Source of the DNA: an uncultured Oscillospiraceae bacterium
Lineage (GTDB): Bacteria; Bacillota; Clostridia; Oscillospirales; Oscillospiraceae
DNA length: 16,454 nucleotides
Assembly: GCA_944385595.1 (NCBI GenBank)
Contig: CALWXY010000089.1
Location: forward strand, 1-16,454
Reading direction: 5' to 3'
Every line of letters begins with the position of its first letter. Within the stretch, counting starts at the first letter, position 1. The position numbers and the translations under genes are program-made. The notes beneath the pieces were generated by a model. It searched no databases. It saw only the letters and a list, made by a program, of their open reading frames with translations, and had not been told where the DNA came from. Shown piece after piece: positions 1-6,228 of this stretch.

Positions 1-63
1 TTCTACTGCATGGAGTACATTGGCGCGCATCGCGAGGGCCTGTTCGGCCCCGTGAAGCAGTGA
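1..63 (+). CDS. C-terminal tail of an unidentified protein
   Basis: An open frame enters from outside the window and ends at TGA 61-63. It encodes 20 residues ending in GLFGPVKQ. The tail is too short to assign a family. It is treated as a real gene end because a strong intrinsic terminator follows 25 nt later and because it is convergent with the hydrolase gene at 738-1364. No function is proposed. Confidence 0.6.
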   Translation, partial: FYCMEYIGAHREGLFGPVKQ

Positions 64-88
64 GACTAAAAAATTTGCCATAACGGGG

Positions 89-117
89 GAGCGCCGGAGC
101 AATCCGGCGCTCTTTCC
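89..117 (+). terminator. Intrinsic terminator of the gene ending at 63
   Basis: A perfect 10-bp stem, GAGCGCCGGA (89-98) with TCCGGCGCTC (103-112), is closed by a GCAA tetraloop and followed by TTTCC. The stem is GC-rich and the U-run is short. Its position 25 nt after the stop fits termination of the upstream gene. Confidence 0.8.
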
Positions 118-238
118 GTTGTTGGAAGTTTTTCGATTTGGCGCAGCAAGAAGTTTTCGCCCGCCTTTTTCGAGGGGAACCCTGGCAAGGGGTTCCCCGG
201 TTCTTCCGAAAATGCTCAGCGTTTCGATGACGCGGGAT
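118..238. other. Non-coding spacer with one hairpin
   Basis: No credible gene is present. A 9-bp perfect palindrome, GGGGAACCC (174-182) with GGGTTCCCC (190-198), has a 7-nt loop and no T-run behind it. The last bases, GACGCGGGATGCG (229-241), resemble the flank just left of the second hairpin of element copy 3 (GACGCGATGCG, 11187-11197). The true left end of copy 1 may therefore lie about 10 bp further out than its hairpin. Confidence 0.5.
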
Positions 239-277
239 GCGGAACCATTTTTCTTTTAGAAAGAAAAAGGGTTCCGC
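239..277. repeat. Left border hairpin of element copy 1
   Basis: Arms 239-256 (GCGGAACCATTTTTCTTT) and 260-277 (AAAGAAAAAGGGTTCCGC) pair over 18 positions with one mismatch and a TAG loop. The T-rich 5' arm and A-rich 3' arm make it symmetrical on the two strands. The same hairpin, with small changes, borders every element copy. Confidence 0.85.
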
Positions 278-301
278 CCCTCCAAAAAGAAATCTTTTTT
301 G

Positions 302-696
302 CGCGTATCCGAGCTTTAAGCGCCGCCGACACGGCGCCGTTAGAATTGAAGAGCGCTCAATCCCACTCCGCGCCACGAGGCGCTCGCTGTGGGAGGAATT
401 CGACAAATTTCTACGCCGACTAAGGGGCGCCTCGCCTCTACAGAGTTGTCAACTATGCGCTCTCTCGATAGACGCGAGAGGTCGATAACTCGTCTGGGCA
501 CCAAGGCGTCCTTGCGGGGGGCTTAAACTGCCAAAATTGGGAGCGCAAGCGGCCGAGCGGTCGGGGGTGAGAGCGTGATTCAAATTTGATATAGCCGGTG
601 GATAGAGACTGGCACTCAGATACGCGGGCGGCGGATGGACGAGACCTGATACTAAAAAACGACGCGGGGACTTGCGACCCCGCGTGTTTTCTTTTT
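302..696 (+). ncRNA. Candidate large structured RNA, copy 1
   Basis: The ends of the core pair as P1: 302-313 (CGCGTATCCGAG) with 615-626 (CTCAGATACGCG), one mismatch. Inside is a coherent long arm: 425-432 with 504-511 (one G-U), 443-450 with 484-491 (one G-U) and 462-467 with 475-480. A local hairpin, GCGCC-ACGA-GGCGC (370-383), competes with pairing of 376-383 to 427-434. Single-stranded blocks such as CTGGGCACCAAGG (494-506) and GGGGGTGAGAG (562-572) are nearly invariant among copies. A terminator hairpin (662-696) follows about 35 nt after P1. The G-U pairs favour the plus strand as the RNA. No sigma-70-type promoter is obvious upstream, so read-through from the upstream gene is possible. 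RNA class unknown; the IscB/IsrB-associated HEARO (omega) RNAs are one comparison to test. Confidence 0.7.
662..696 (+). terminator. Terminator closing element RNA copy 1
   Basis: The stem ACGCGGGG (662-669) with CCCCGCGT (678-685) is followed by GTTTTCTTTTT. The upstream AAAAAAC makes it look bidirectional. The sequence differs from the equivalent stems in copies 2 and 3 while pairing is kept. Confidence 0.75.
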
Positions 697-701
697 GGAA
701 G

Positions 702-742
702 TGTGAAACCCTTTTTCTTTCTAAAAGAAAAATGGTTTCACA
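702..742. repeat. Right border hairpin of element copy 1
   Basis: Arms 702-720 and 724-742 pair over 19 positions with one mismatch around a CTA loop. The right arm includes the TGA stop (738-740) of the minus-strand hydrolase gene, so this hairpin probably also ends or stabilises that transcript. Confidence 0.8.
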
Positions 743-1364
743 TCATCGCCCTCTGAGTGAGGACAAAGGTGCCCCGCTCGCCGCCGGTGAGGGTCACCTC
801 GTCGCCGCAGCGGGTGATGTCATCCCGCAGCGCGAGGAAGTCCTCGAGCGGCGCTATCACGTCGAAGCCGCTTGTGGCCGTGCGGTAGTGCATGGGGATG
901 ACCACCCGCGCGCCGATTTCGCGCGCCATGGCGTCGGCCTCGCGGGCGTCTATCGTGTAGTAGCCGCCCACCGGGATGAGCAGCGCCAGCGCCCCGCGCA
1001 GCTTCGTCATGTCGGCCTCCGGCAGGGCGCAGCCCACGTCGCCCATGTGGACTATCTTCTCGCCGCCGGCTGTGAGAATGTGAATCGTGTTCATCCCGCG
1101 CTTGGCCCCGCCCGCGTCGTCGTGCGGGCAGCGTATGGTCTCAACAGTGAACGGGTTCTCCGCCGCGTGCGGCCTTATCTTCACCGCGGCCTTGTAGCCG
1201 TGGTCGCCGTGCGTGTGCGAGCACAGCAGCTCGTCCGCCTCCAGCGCGAGGCCTGAAAGCCCCGGCACCGAGCCGGGCGAGTAGGGGTCGAAGGCCACGC
1301 GCCAGCCCGAATATTCGACCGTGAAGCAGGAATGGCCGTGATATGTGATGGTAAATTCGCTCAT
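738..1364 (-). CDS. Metallo-beta-lactamase-fold metal-dependent hydrolase
   Basis: The protein has 208 residues and is predicted cytoplasmic, with no signal peptide. The metal-binding signature HTHGDH is at residues 50-55. It is supported by H81 (CPHDD), HMGD at 106-109 and H159 in PMHY, the order expected of the MBL fold, and the opening YHGHSCF resembles UlaG-like/UPF0173 hydrolases. The substrate cannot be inferred. The start is placed at the ATG at 1364 because AGGAGG lies 9 nt upstream; the frame extends 16 codons further, but that would put the start inside the promoter. The gene is divergent from nrdJ across about 140 bp. Its stop codon lies inside the right border hairpin of element copy 1. 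There is no evidence of a shared function with nrdJ. Confidence 0.88.
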   Translation of the reverse strand: MSEFTITYHGHSCFTVEYSGWRVAFDPYSPGSVPGLSGLALEADELLCSHTHGDHGYKAAVKIRPHAAENPFTVETIRCPHDDAGGAKRGMNTIHILTAGGEKIVHMGDVGCALPEADMTKLRGALALLIPVGGYYTIDAREADAMAREIGARVVIPMHYRTATSGFDVIAPLEDFLALRDDITRCGDEVTLTGGERGTFVLTQRAMM

Positions 1365-1385
1365 TTCAATGCACCTCCTGCCCTG

Positions 1386-1414
1386 ATTATAACCAATTTT
1401 TACCGTCCGCACAA
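1386..1414 (-). promoter_or_regulatory. Probable promoter of the MBL hydrolase gene
   Basis: Read on the minus strand, TTGTGC (1409-1414) and TATAAT (1386-1391) are 17 bp apart. Transcription would start close to the AGGAGG ribosome-binding site (1374-1379), giving a very short leader. The -10 is perfect and the -35 is weak. Confidence 0.55.
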
Positions 1415-1426
1415 GCCAAAGAGCGC

Positions 1427-1472
1427 AAACTATATCTTGACTTTATTGGAAAACGATTATACAATATCTTGT
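1427..1472 (+). promoter_or_regulatory. nrdJ promoter with tandem NrdR-like boxes
   Basis: The promoter TTGACT (1437-1442), 17-bp spacer, TACAAT (1460-1465) lies upstream of nrdJ. Two sites resemble the NrdR box acaCwATATmTtGt: AAACTATATCTTGA (1427-1440, 12 of 14 positions) and ATACAATATCTTGT (1459-1472, 13 of 14). Their starts are 32 bp apart, about three helical turns, as is typical of paired NrdR sites. The first overlaps the -35 and the second overlaps the -10. Binding here would block RNA polymerase, so NrdR repression is inferred. Confidence 0.8.
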
Positions 1473-1504
1473 GCGACTTTTAATATATTTAAGGAGTGTT
1501 TGCA

Positions 1505-3730
1505 ATGCCAGTCAGCGAGAACGCGAGAGCGGTGCTCGAGAAGAGATATCTGCTGCGCGACGAGAACGGCACCCCCCTCGAGGACGTCGAGGGCATGTTC
1601 CGCCGCGTCTGCAACGCCATAGCCGAGGGCGACGCAGCCTACGGCGGCGACGTCGAGGAGAGCGCCGCCGAGTTCTACCGTATGCTCACCGACCTCGATT
1701 TCCTGCCCAACTCCCCCACGCTTATGAACGCCGGACGCCACCTCGGCCAGCTGAGCGCCTGCTTCGTCCTGCCCGTCGGCGACTCGATGGAGGAGATCTT
1801 CGACTCCATCAAAAACGCCGCGCTGATCCACAAATCCGGCGGCGGCACGGGCTTCTCGTTCTCGAGACTGCGCCCCAAGGGGTCGACGGTCAACTCCACC
1901 GGCGGCGTCGCCTCCGGCCCGATATCGTTCATGAAGGTCTTCAACTCCGCGACCGAGGCCGTCAAGCAGGGCGGCACCCGCCGCGGCGCGAACATGGGCA
2001 TACTCCGCGTCGACCACCCCGACATACTCGAGTTCATCTCCTGCAAGGACGACACCGGCGAGATAAATAACTTCAACATCTCCGTCGGCGTGACGGAGGC
2101 CTTCATGGAGGCCGCCGCCAAAGGCGCGGACTACGAGCTGCGCGACCCGAACACCGGCCTCGCCACCGGCACGCTGAGCGCCAAAGAGGTCTACGACAAA
2201 ATCGTCGACTCCGCGTGGCGCACCGGCGAGCCGGGCATAGTCTTTCTCGACAGGCTCAACCGCGACAACGTCGTGCCGACGCTGGGCGAGATAGAGTCGA
2301 CTAACCCCTGCGGCGAGCAGCCGCTGCTGCCGTATGAGAGCTGCAACCTCGGCTCGATCAACCTCGTCCGCCACCTGAAAAAGACGGCCTCCGGCTACGA
2401 GGTCGACTGGGAGCGCCTCGGCGAGACTGTGCGCAAGGCCGTGCACTTCCTCGACAACGTCATTGATGTGAACAAATATCCCCTGCCGGAAATAGACCAT
2501 GTGACGAAACTCACCCGCAAAATCGGCCTCGGCGTCATGGGCTTCGCGGACATGCTGCTCTACCTCGGCATCGCCTACAACAGCGAGGAGGGCGTCGCCA
2601 TGGCGGGCAAACTGATGGCCTTCATCGAGAGCGAGGGCAAGGCGGCCTCGGCCAAGCTCGCCGAGCAGCGCGGCGCGTTCCCGCTGTTCGCCGAGAGCAC
2701 GCTCCCGCAGGAGACGCCCATGCGCAACGCGACGGTGACCACCATCGCGCCCACCGGGACGCTCAGCATCATAGCGGGCGTGTCCTCCGGCGTCGAGCCG
2801 GTGTTCGCGTATGCGTACATCCGCAACATCATGGACGGCACCCACTTCGTCGAGACCAACGGCATACTGCGCGAGAAGCTCACCGCCCTCGGCCTGCTGA
2901 CCGACGAGCGCATGAAGCGCATCGCGAAGGAGGGCTCGCTCGCGCACATCCACGGCATACCGGAGGAGATAAAGCGCGTGTTCGTCTGCGCCCACGACGT
3001 GAGCCCGATTTGGCACATCCGTATGCAGGCGGCCTTCCAGGAGCACACGGACAACGCCGTGAGCAAGACGGTGAACTTCGTGAGCAGCGCGACGCGCGAG
3101 GACGTGAGCGAGGTCTACCAGCTCGCGTGGCGGCTCGGCTGCAAGGGCACGACCATCTACCGCGACGGAAGCCGCGCCGAGCAGGTGCTGAACATCGGCA
3201 AGGTCTCCGGCCACGCGGAGCCGGAGGCGGAGTACGGCCACATCCTGCCGCGCCCGCGCCCGGACGTGACGACCGGCTTCACCGAGAAGGTGCGCATCGG
3301 CTGCGGCAACCTGTACATCACGGTGAACTACGACGAGAAGGGCATCTGCGAGGTGTTCACGAACACGGGCCGCGCGGGCGGCTGCCCGAGCCAGTCCGAG
3401 GCGACGGCGCGGCTCATATCCGTCGGCATACGCAGCGGCATCGACCCGAAGAAGATAATCCAGCAGCTCAAGGGAATACGCTGCCCGTCGACCATACGCC
3501 AGCCGGGCATGAGCGTGACCTCCTGCCCCGACGCGATAGCTCGCGCGCTCGAGAAGGTGCTCAAGGCGACCGAGAGCCACGAGGCGGCGGTGCCGGTGCC
3601 GGTTACGCCGACGCAGATGACCCCGGCGGAGGCGAAGCTCGCGAAGTATTGCCCGGAGTGCGGAGCGCGGCTCGAACACGAGGGCGGCTGCGTCACCTGC
3701 CGGAACTGCGGGTATTCCAAGTGCGGCTGA
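1505..3730 (+). CDS. nrdJ: Class II (adenosylcobalamin-dependent) ribonucleoside reductase
   Basis: The enzyme reduces ribonucleotides to deoxyribonucleotides using a cobalamin-derived radical, without oxygen. It has 741 residues, a usual length for compact NrdJ proteins. The active-site signature NPCGE spans 267-271, with C269 as the predicted thiyl-radical residue beside N267 and E271. The substrate-reducing cysteine pair is predicted to be C86 (SACFVLP) and C280 (YESCNLG). A glycine-rich segment (TGGVASGP) and IAPTGTLS lie in the barrel. A TSCPD domain (VTSCPDAIARALEK) is near the C-terminus. The protein ends in a four-cysteine ribbon, CPECG and CRNCG, the usual redox/zinc tail. The start at ATG 1505 has AAGGAG 8 nt upstream; the in-frame GTG at 1496 lies in that ribosome-binding site. 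The border hairpin of element copy 2 begins 6 nt after the stop. Confidence 0.96.
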   Translation: MPVSENARAVLEKRYLLRDENGTPLEDVEGMFRRVCNAIAEGDAAYGGDVEESAAEFYRMLTDLDFLPNSPTLMNAGRHLGQLSACFVLPVGDSMEEIFDSIKNAALIHKSGGGTGFSFSRLRPKGSTVNSTGGVASGPISFMKVFNSATEAVKQGGTRRGANMGILRVDHPDILEFISCKDDTGEINNFNISVGVTEAFMEAAAKGADYELRDPNTGLATGTLSAKEVYDKIVDSAWRTGEPGIVFLDRLNRDNVVPTLGEIESTNPCGEQPLLPYESCNLGSINLVRHLKKTASGYEVDWERLGETVRKAVHFLDNVIDVNKYPLPEIDHVTKLTRKIGLGVMGFADMLLYLGIAYNSEEGVAMAGKLMAFIESEGKAASAKLAEQRGAFPLFAESTLPQETPMRNATVTTIAPTGTLSIIAGVSSGVEPVFAYAYIRNIMDGTHFVETNGILREKLTALGLLTDERMKRIAKEGSLAHIHGIPEEIKRVFVCAHDVSPIWHIRMQAAFQEHTDNAVSKTVNFVSSATREDVSEVYQLAWRLGCKGTTIYRDGSRAEQVLNIGKVSGHAEPEAEYGHILPRPRPDVTTGFTEKVRIGCGNLYITVNYDEKGICEVFTNTGRAGGCPSQSEATARLISVGIRSGIDPKKIIQQLKGIRCPSTIRQPGMSVTSCPDAIARALEKVLKATESHEAAVPVPVTPTQMTPAEAKLAKYCPECGARLEHEGGCVTCRNCGYSKCG

Positions 3731-3736
3731 TGACAA

Positions 3737-3774
3737 GCGGAACCATTTTTCTTTGAAAAGAAAAAGGGTTCCGC
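3737..3774. repeat. Left border hairpin of element copy 2
   Basis: Arms 3737-3754 (GCGGAACCATTTTTCTTT) and 3757-3774 (AAAGAAAAAGGGTTCCGC) pair with one mismatch. The arms are identical to those of the copy 1 left hairpin; only the loop differs. Coming 6 nt after nrdJ, it may protect or end the nrdJ mRNA. Downstream, CAAAAAG-AAA-CTTTTTTG (3780-3797) can form a second small hairpin ending in a T-run. Confidence 0.8.
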
Positions 3775-3964
3775 ACCTCCAAAAAGAAACTTTTTTGCGC
3801 GTATCTCAGTCCCCGCGCCGCCGACACGGCGCCGTTAGAATTGAAGAGCGCTCAGTCCCACTCCGCGCCACGAGGCGCTCGCCGCCGAGGATTTCGCGAG
3901 TTTCCGCACCGACTTAGGGGCGCCTAATCTTCTACCAAGTTTATAACTGCGCGCTCTTTCGCGC

Positions 3965-4006
3965 AAATACGAAAGCACCTGCCTCTGTGGCAGGTGCTTC
4001 GTTTTT
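3965..4006 (+). terminator. Terminator-like hairpin inserted inside RNA copy 2
   Basis: The perfect 10-bp stem AGCACCTGCC (3974-3983) with GGCAGGTGCT (3989-3998) has a TCTGT loop. It is extended outward by AAATACGAA against TCGTTTTT with one bulge and one mismatch, and ends in a T5 run. It is absent from copies 1 and 3. Confidence 0.75.
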
Positions 4007-4229
4007 AGGCGGATAGACGCTAAAGGTTATTAACTCGTCTGGGCACCAAGGCGTCCGGGCGAGGGGCTTTGGTTATCAACTCAGGAAAAATCGAGCGCCG
4101 GAGCGAAGCGGGGTGGCGCGGCCGGGGGTGAGAGCGTGATACGAATTCCCTTTACAGCCGACCGATAGAGAGCTGGTACTGTGATACGCGGGCGGCTGAC
4201 GAACAATTACCTGAAACGACAAAACGGCG

Positions 4230-4259
4230 CGCAGACTGCCGTCTGCGGTGTTTTCTTTT
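4230..4259 (+). terminator. Terminator closing element RNA copy 2
   Basis: The stem CGCAGAC (4230-4236) with GTCTGCG (4241-4247) has a TGCC loop and is followed by GTGTTTTCTTTT. Pairing is conserved against copies 1 and 3 although most stem bases differ. Confidence 0.7.
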
Positions 4260-4266
4260 GGGAAGC

Positions 4267-4306
4267 GCGAAACCCGTTTTCTTTTACAAAAGAAAATGGG
4301 TTTCGC
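4267..4306. repeat. Right border hairpin of element copy 2
   Basis: Arms 4267-4285 and 4288-4306 pair over 19 positions with one mismatch and a 2-nt AC turn. It ends 12 nt from the proposed true stop of the DUF362 gene at 4319, the same kind of spacing seen at the other gene/element borders. Confidence 0.8.
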
Positions 4307-4318
4307 ATCACGTCCCCC

Positions 4319-5431
4319 TCAGCGGTCGAGCATCCTCGCGACGGCGCTGCGGCGGACGTGCAGAGCGCCCGCTGGGCAAAACTCCTGGCAGCAGAAGCAT
4401 TTTATGCACCTGCGCCGGTCAATCTCCGGCCGCCCGCCGCGCATCTCTATCGCCTTTGCGGGTCATACCTCGCGGCAGCGCCCGCAGGAGACGCATTTTC
4501 CCGCCTCAAGCTCCGGGCGCGAGGCGAGCAGTCCGCCCAGCAGCCGCGCTCTCAGCGCGCCGAGCGCGCCGCCTCGCCCCTCGAACAGCAGCCCGCCCGG
4601 CTCCGGTATCTCAAAATCCCGAAGCGGCTCCGGCTCGCCCGAGACGGAGCCGGCCTCGCTCGCGAGGCCGCGCCGCAGGCTCTCGCAGACCGTCGGCACC
4701 CGCTCGGGGCTCAGCCCCACATAGCGCGCGAGGCTCAGGTCGAGCTGGAAGGCGCTCGCCGAGGCGGCGATAAGCCCGGTGCGGCGCGCTCTGCCCGACG
4801 TCGGGCCGTTGCCCTCCATGGAGTCGACCGCGTCGCAGACCGTGAGCGCCGGGGCGAGCGCCGCGCAGATATCGGCGAGCGCCGAGGCGAAGGCCGCCTT
4901 GTCCTTGAGCCGGAAGTGCAGCTCCGGCTTTTTCGTGCCCGGTATCGCGCCGAACATATTCTTCACCCCGGCGGTGAGGGTCATCATGCCGTGGGTCTTG
5001 AGTTTGCACACATTGACGACGGCGTCGGCCTTCGTGAGCCAGGCCGTGCAGTCGAACTCGCGCAGCTTCACGCCGCGCGGGCAGTCGATGCGCTGCTCGG
5101 AGAAATCCCGGTTGAGCGGCAGCTCCGAGAGGCCGCAGGCGGAGTAGACCCTGTTCACCCACACCGCCGTGAACGGCCCGCCGGGGCTGTCGCCCACGAC
5201 GGGTCTGCCGCCGCGCTCGGATATCAGGCGGCAGACGGCGGCGAGCACCGCCGGGTGCGTCGTCGCGGCGCGCTCCGGCCTCTCGGCGGAGACGAGGTTC
5301 GCCTTGACGGCGACGGTCATACCCGGACGCAGCCACGCGAAATCCGTGACCTCCCCGACGGCCGAGCGCACCGCCTCGTACACCCGCTCCGCTTCGTAGT
5401 CCGGGCAGCTTTTGAACGATACATCGAACAT
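4319..5431 (-). CDS. DUF362 ferredoxin protein with in-frame UGA (possible selenoprotein)
   Basis: Residues 1-300 form a DUF362 domain (VKANLVS near residue 45, VCKLKTHGMMTLTAGVKNMFG in the middle). The C-terminus is a 2x[4Fe-4S] ferredoxin-like module. The first cluster reads C313-x2-C316-x2-C319-x3-UGA323-P, so the fourth cysteine codon is UGA (4463-4465). The same frame then continues for 47 codons with no other stop and contains an intact second cluster, C342-x2-C345-x2-C348-x3-C352-P. It ends at TGA 4319-4321, 12 nt from the element hairpin. The full length of 370 residues suits the family. UGA may encode selenocysteine, or it may be a fresh TGC/TGT-to-TGA mutation; if it is a stop, the gene is 4463-5431 and lacks both clusters. 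ATG 5431 is chosen because AGGTG precedes it; GTG 5443, overlapping the DUF554 stop, is the alternative. Function is probably redox, substrate unknown. Confidence 0.8.
4433..4462 (-). promoter_or_regulatory. Possible SECIS-like hairpin after the UGA
   Basis: On the minus strand directly after the UGA, CCCGC can pair with GCGGG 20 nt later. An inner stem, GCGAU against AUGCGC with a bulged G, presents an AGAG loop, so G is the second loop base as in many bacterial SECIS elements. The loop lies only about 14 nt after the UGA, at or slightly short of the usual range. This is a hand fold of GC-rich sequence and weak evidence on its own. Confidence 0.25.
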
Positions 5432-5439
5432 GCCGCACC

Positions 5440-6177
5440 TCACATGAAGCGCTCAAACAGAGGCCGAATAAGCTCCCACACCACCGGCACGAACAGGGCG
5501 GGCAGCATATTGCCGACCTTCACCAGCCCCGGGCGCAGCAGATTGAGGCCGACGGCGCAAATCAGCACGGAGCCGACGAAGCTCATGCCGGAGATCATGG
5601 CGTCGGTCAGATACGGCTCGATGAACACGGCGCAGAGCGTGATGCCGCCCTGATAAATCCCCAGCGGCACGGCGGAGAACATGACGCCGAGGCCGAAGGT
5701 GGACGAGAACACCATGACAATGACAAAGTCGAGTATGCTCTTGGCAAAGAGCATGGAGCCGCCGCCCTCGAGGCCGTCCTTGATTGAGCCGACGACGGCC
5801 ATCGCGCCGACGCAGATGACCAGCGAGGCCGTGACGAAGCCGACGACGAAGTTGGAGTCGTCGCCGGTGGCGAAGCGCTTTTGCAGGCTCTCGCCGAGGG
5901 CGTCGAGCCTGCGCTCGATCTCGAGCAGCTCGCCGCACAGCCCGCCGAGCACCAGCGACAGCACCAGCAGTATGGAGTCCTCGGTGCCGAGCGCCCCGTC
6001 GGCGACGGAGAGCATGCCCGCCATTGCCCCGGCTATGCCTATGAACACGACGGACAGGCCGCAGGCCTGGGTCAGTATGGTTCTCAGCCGCTCGGGCAGG
6101 CCGTTTCGCAGCCCCAGCCCTATGCCGCTGCCGACTATGACGGCCAGCACGTTTACGATAGTTCCCATGCCCCGCAC
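5440..6177 (-). CDS. DUF554 family integral membrane protein
   Basis: The 245-residue, very hydrophobic protein opens with the DUF554 (YqgA/YdfK-like) pattern GTIVNVLAVIVGSGIGLGLRNG and has repeated membrane segments rich in Gly, Ala and Val, with GLCGELLEIERRLD in a cytoplasmic-looking loop. The role of the family is not established; transport or membrane maintenance is only a guess. The start is the GTG at 6177 because GGAGG lies 8 nt upstream; the ATG at 6168 would be 17 nt from it. Its TGA overlaps an upstream GTG of the DUF362 frame and lies 8 nt before that gene's ATG, so the two are almost certainly co-transcribed and possibly coupled. Confidence 0.85.
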   Translation of the reverse strand: MRGMGTIVNVLAVIVGSGIGLGLRNGLPERLRTILTQACGLSVVFIGIAGAMAGMLSVADGALGTEDSILLVLSLVLGGLCGELLEIERRLDALGESLQKRFATGDDSNFVVGFVTASLVICVGAMAVVGSIKDGLEGGGSMLFAKSILDFVIVMVFSSTFGLGVMFSAVPLGIYQGGITLCAVFIEPYLTDAMISGMSFVGSVLICAVGLNLLRPGLVKVGNMLPALFVPVVWELIRPLFERFM

Positions 6178-6197
6178 GGGTCATCCCTCCTCAAGAA

Positions 6198-6228
6198 AAC
6201 GGCCTTCCGGGCCAGCCGGAAGGCCGTT
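6198..6228 (-). terminator. Hairpin just ahead of the DUF554 ribosome-binding site
   Basis: A perfect 13-bp stem (AACGGCCTTCCGG at 6198-6210 with CCGGAAGGCCGTT at 6216-6228) is followed on the minus strand by TTCTT and then by GAGGAGG of DUF554. It can act as a terminator between proS and DUF554 or as an attenuator in the DUF554 leader. No competing antiterminator helix was found by eye. Confidence 0.55.

Larger units (their letters stand above)
239..742 (+). repeat. Repeated intergenic element, copy 1
   Basis: This is one of three related elements in the window (others at 3737-4306 and 11195-11701). Its outer borders are A/T-rich hairpins (239-277 and 702-742). Just inside lie inverted tracts: CTCCAAAAAGAAA on the left and TTTTCTTTTTGGAAG on the right, so the ends form terminal inverted repeats of about 50 bp. 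Between them is a conserved core of about 325 nt that folds as an RNA (302-626), then a terminator (662-696). No transposase or other credible ORF is inside. The right hairpin overlaps the stop codon of the hydrolase gene at 738. It could be a MITE-like or palindrome-ended non-autonomous mobile element carrying an RNA gene. The family is not recognised. Confidence 0.85.
3798..4259 (+). ncRNA. Candidate large structured RNA, copy 2
   Basis: P1 is 3798-3809 (CGCGTATCTCAG) with 4179-4190 (CTGTGATACGCG). Its inner three pairs are CAG/CTG where copy 3 has GAG/CTC, a compensatory double change. The second helix of the long arm, 3938-3947 (AGTTTATAAC) with 4026-4035 (GTTATTAACT), pairs at 9 of 10 positions. 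The invariant CTGGGCACCAAGGCGTCC and GGGGGTGAGAGCGTGAT blocks are kept. The apical loop of the arm holds an extra terminator hairpin (3965-4006), which could cut transcription short. This copy may therefore be defective, or may be regulated. Confidence 0.65.
3737..4306 (+). repeat. Repeated intergenic element, copy 2
   Basis: This copy lies between convergent nrdJ and the DUF362 gene. Border hairpins are at 3737-3774 and 4267-4306, with the same inverted CTCCAAAAAGAAA / TTTTCTTTTGGGAAG tracts inside. It is the most divergent of the three copies and carries about 47 extra nt, a terminator-like hairpin, in the apical part of its long RNA arm. The hairpins start 6 nt after the nrdJ stop and end 12 nt from the read-through DUF362 stop. 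No credible ORF lies inside. Confidence 0.85.

Noticed and set aside
237..488. 83-codon frame inside element copy 1 (a similar frame at 11121-11378 in copy 3)
   Set aside because: The shared start only reflects the conserved hairpin sequence; the frames end at unrelated points and copy 2 does not keep them open. RNA pairing explains the conservation better.
302..626. Element core as a group I or group II intron
   Set aside because: No group II domain V or GTGCG 5' end and no group I P7 signature were found by eye, and the copies lie between genes rather than interrupting them.
1496..1504. Upstream GTG start for nrdJ
   Set aside because: It lies within the AAGGAG ribosome-binding site region that serves ATG 1505.
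1457..3736. 759-codon minus-strand frame opposite nrdJ
   Set aside because: It is a shadow of nrdJ caused by high-GC codon use: Ala/Arg/His-rich low-complexity translation, no domain, and nrdJ itself is unmistakable.
4181..5653. Plus-strand frames running from element copy 2 into the DUF362 gene
   Set aside because: They begin inside the repeated RNA (P1 strand), have Arg/Ala-rich translation, and oppose the DUF362 gene with its cysteine clusters.
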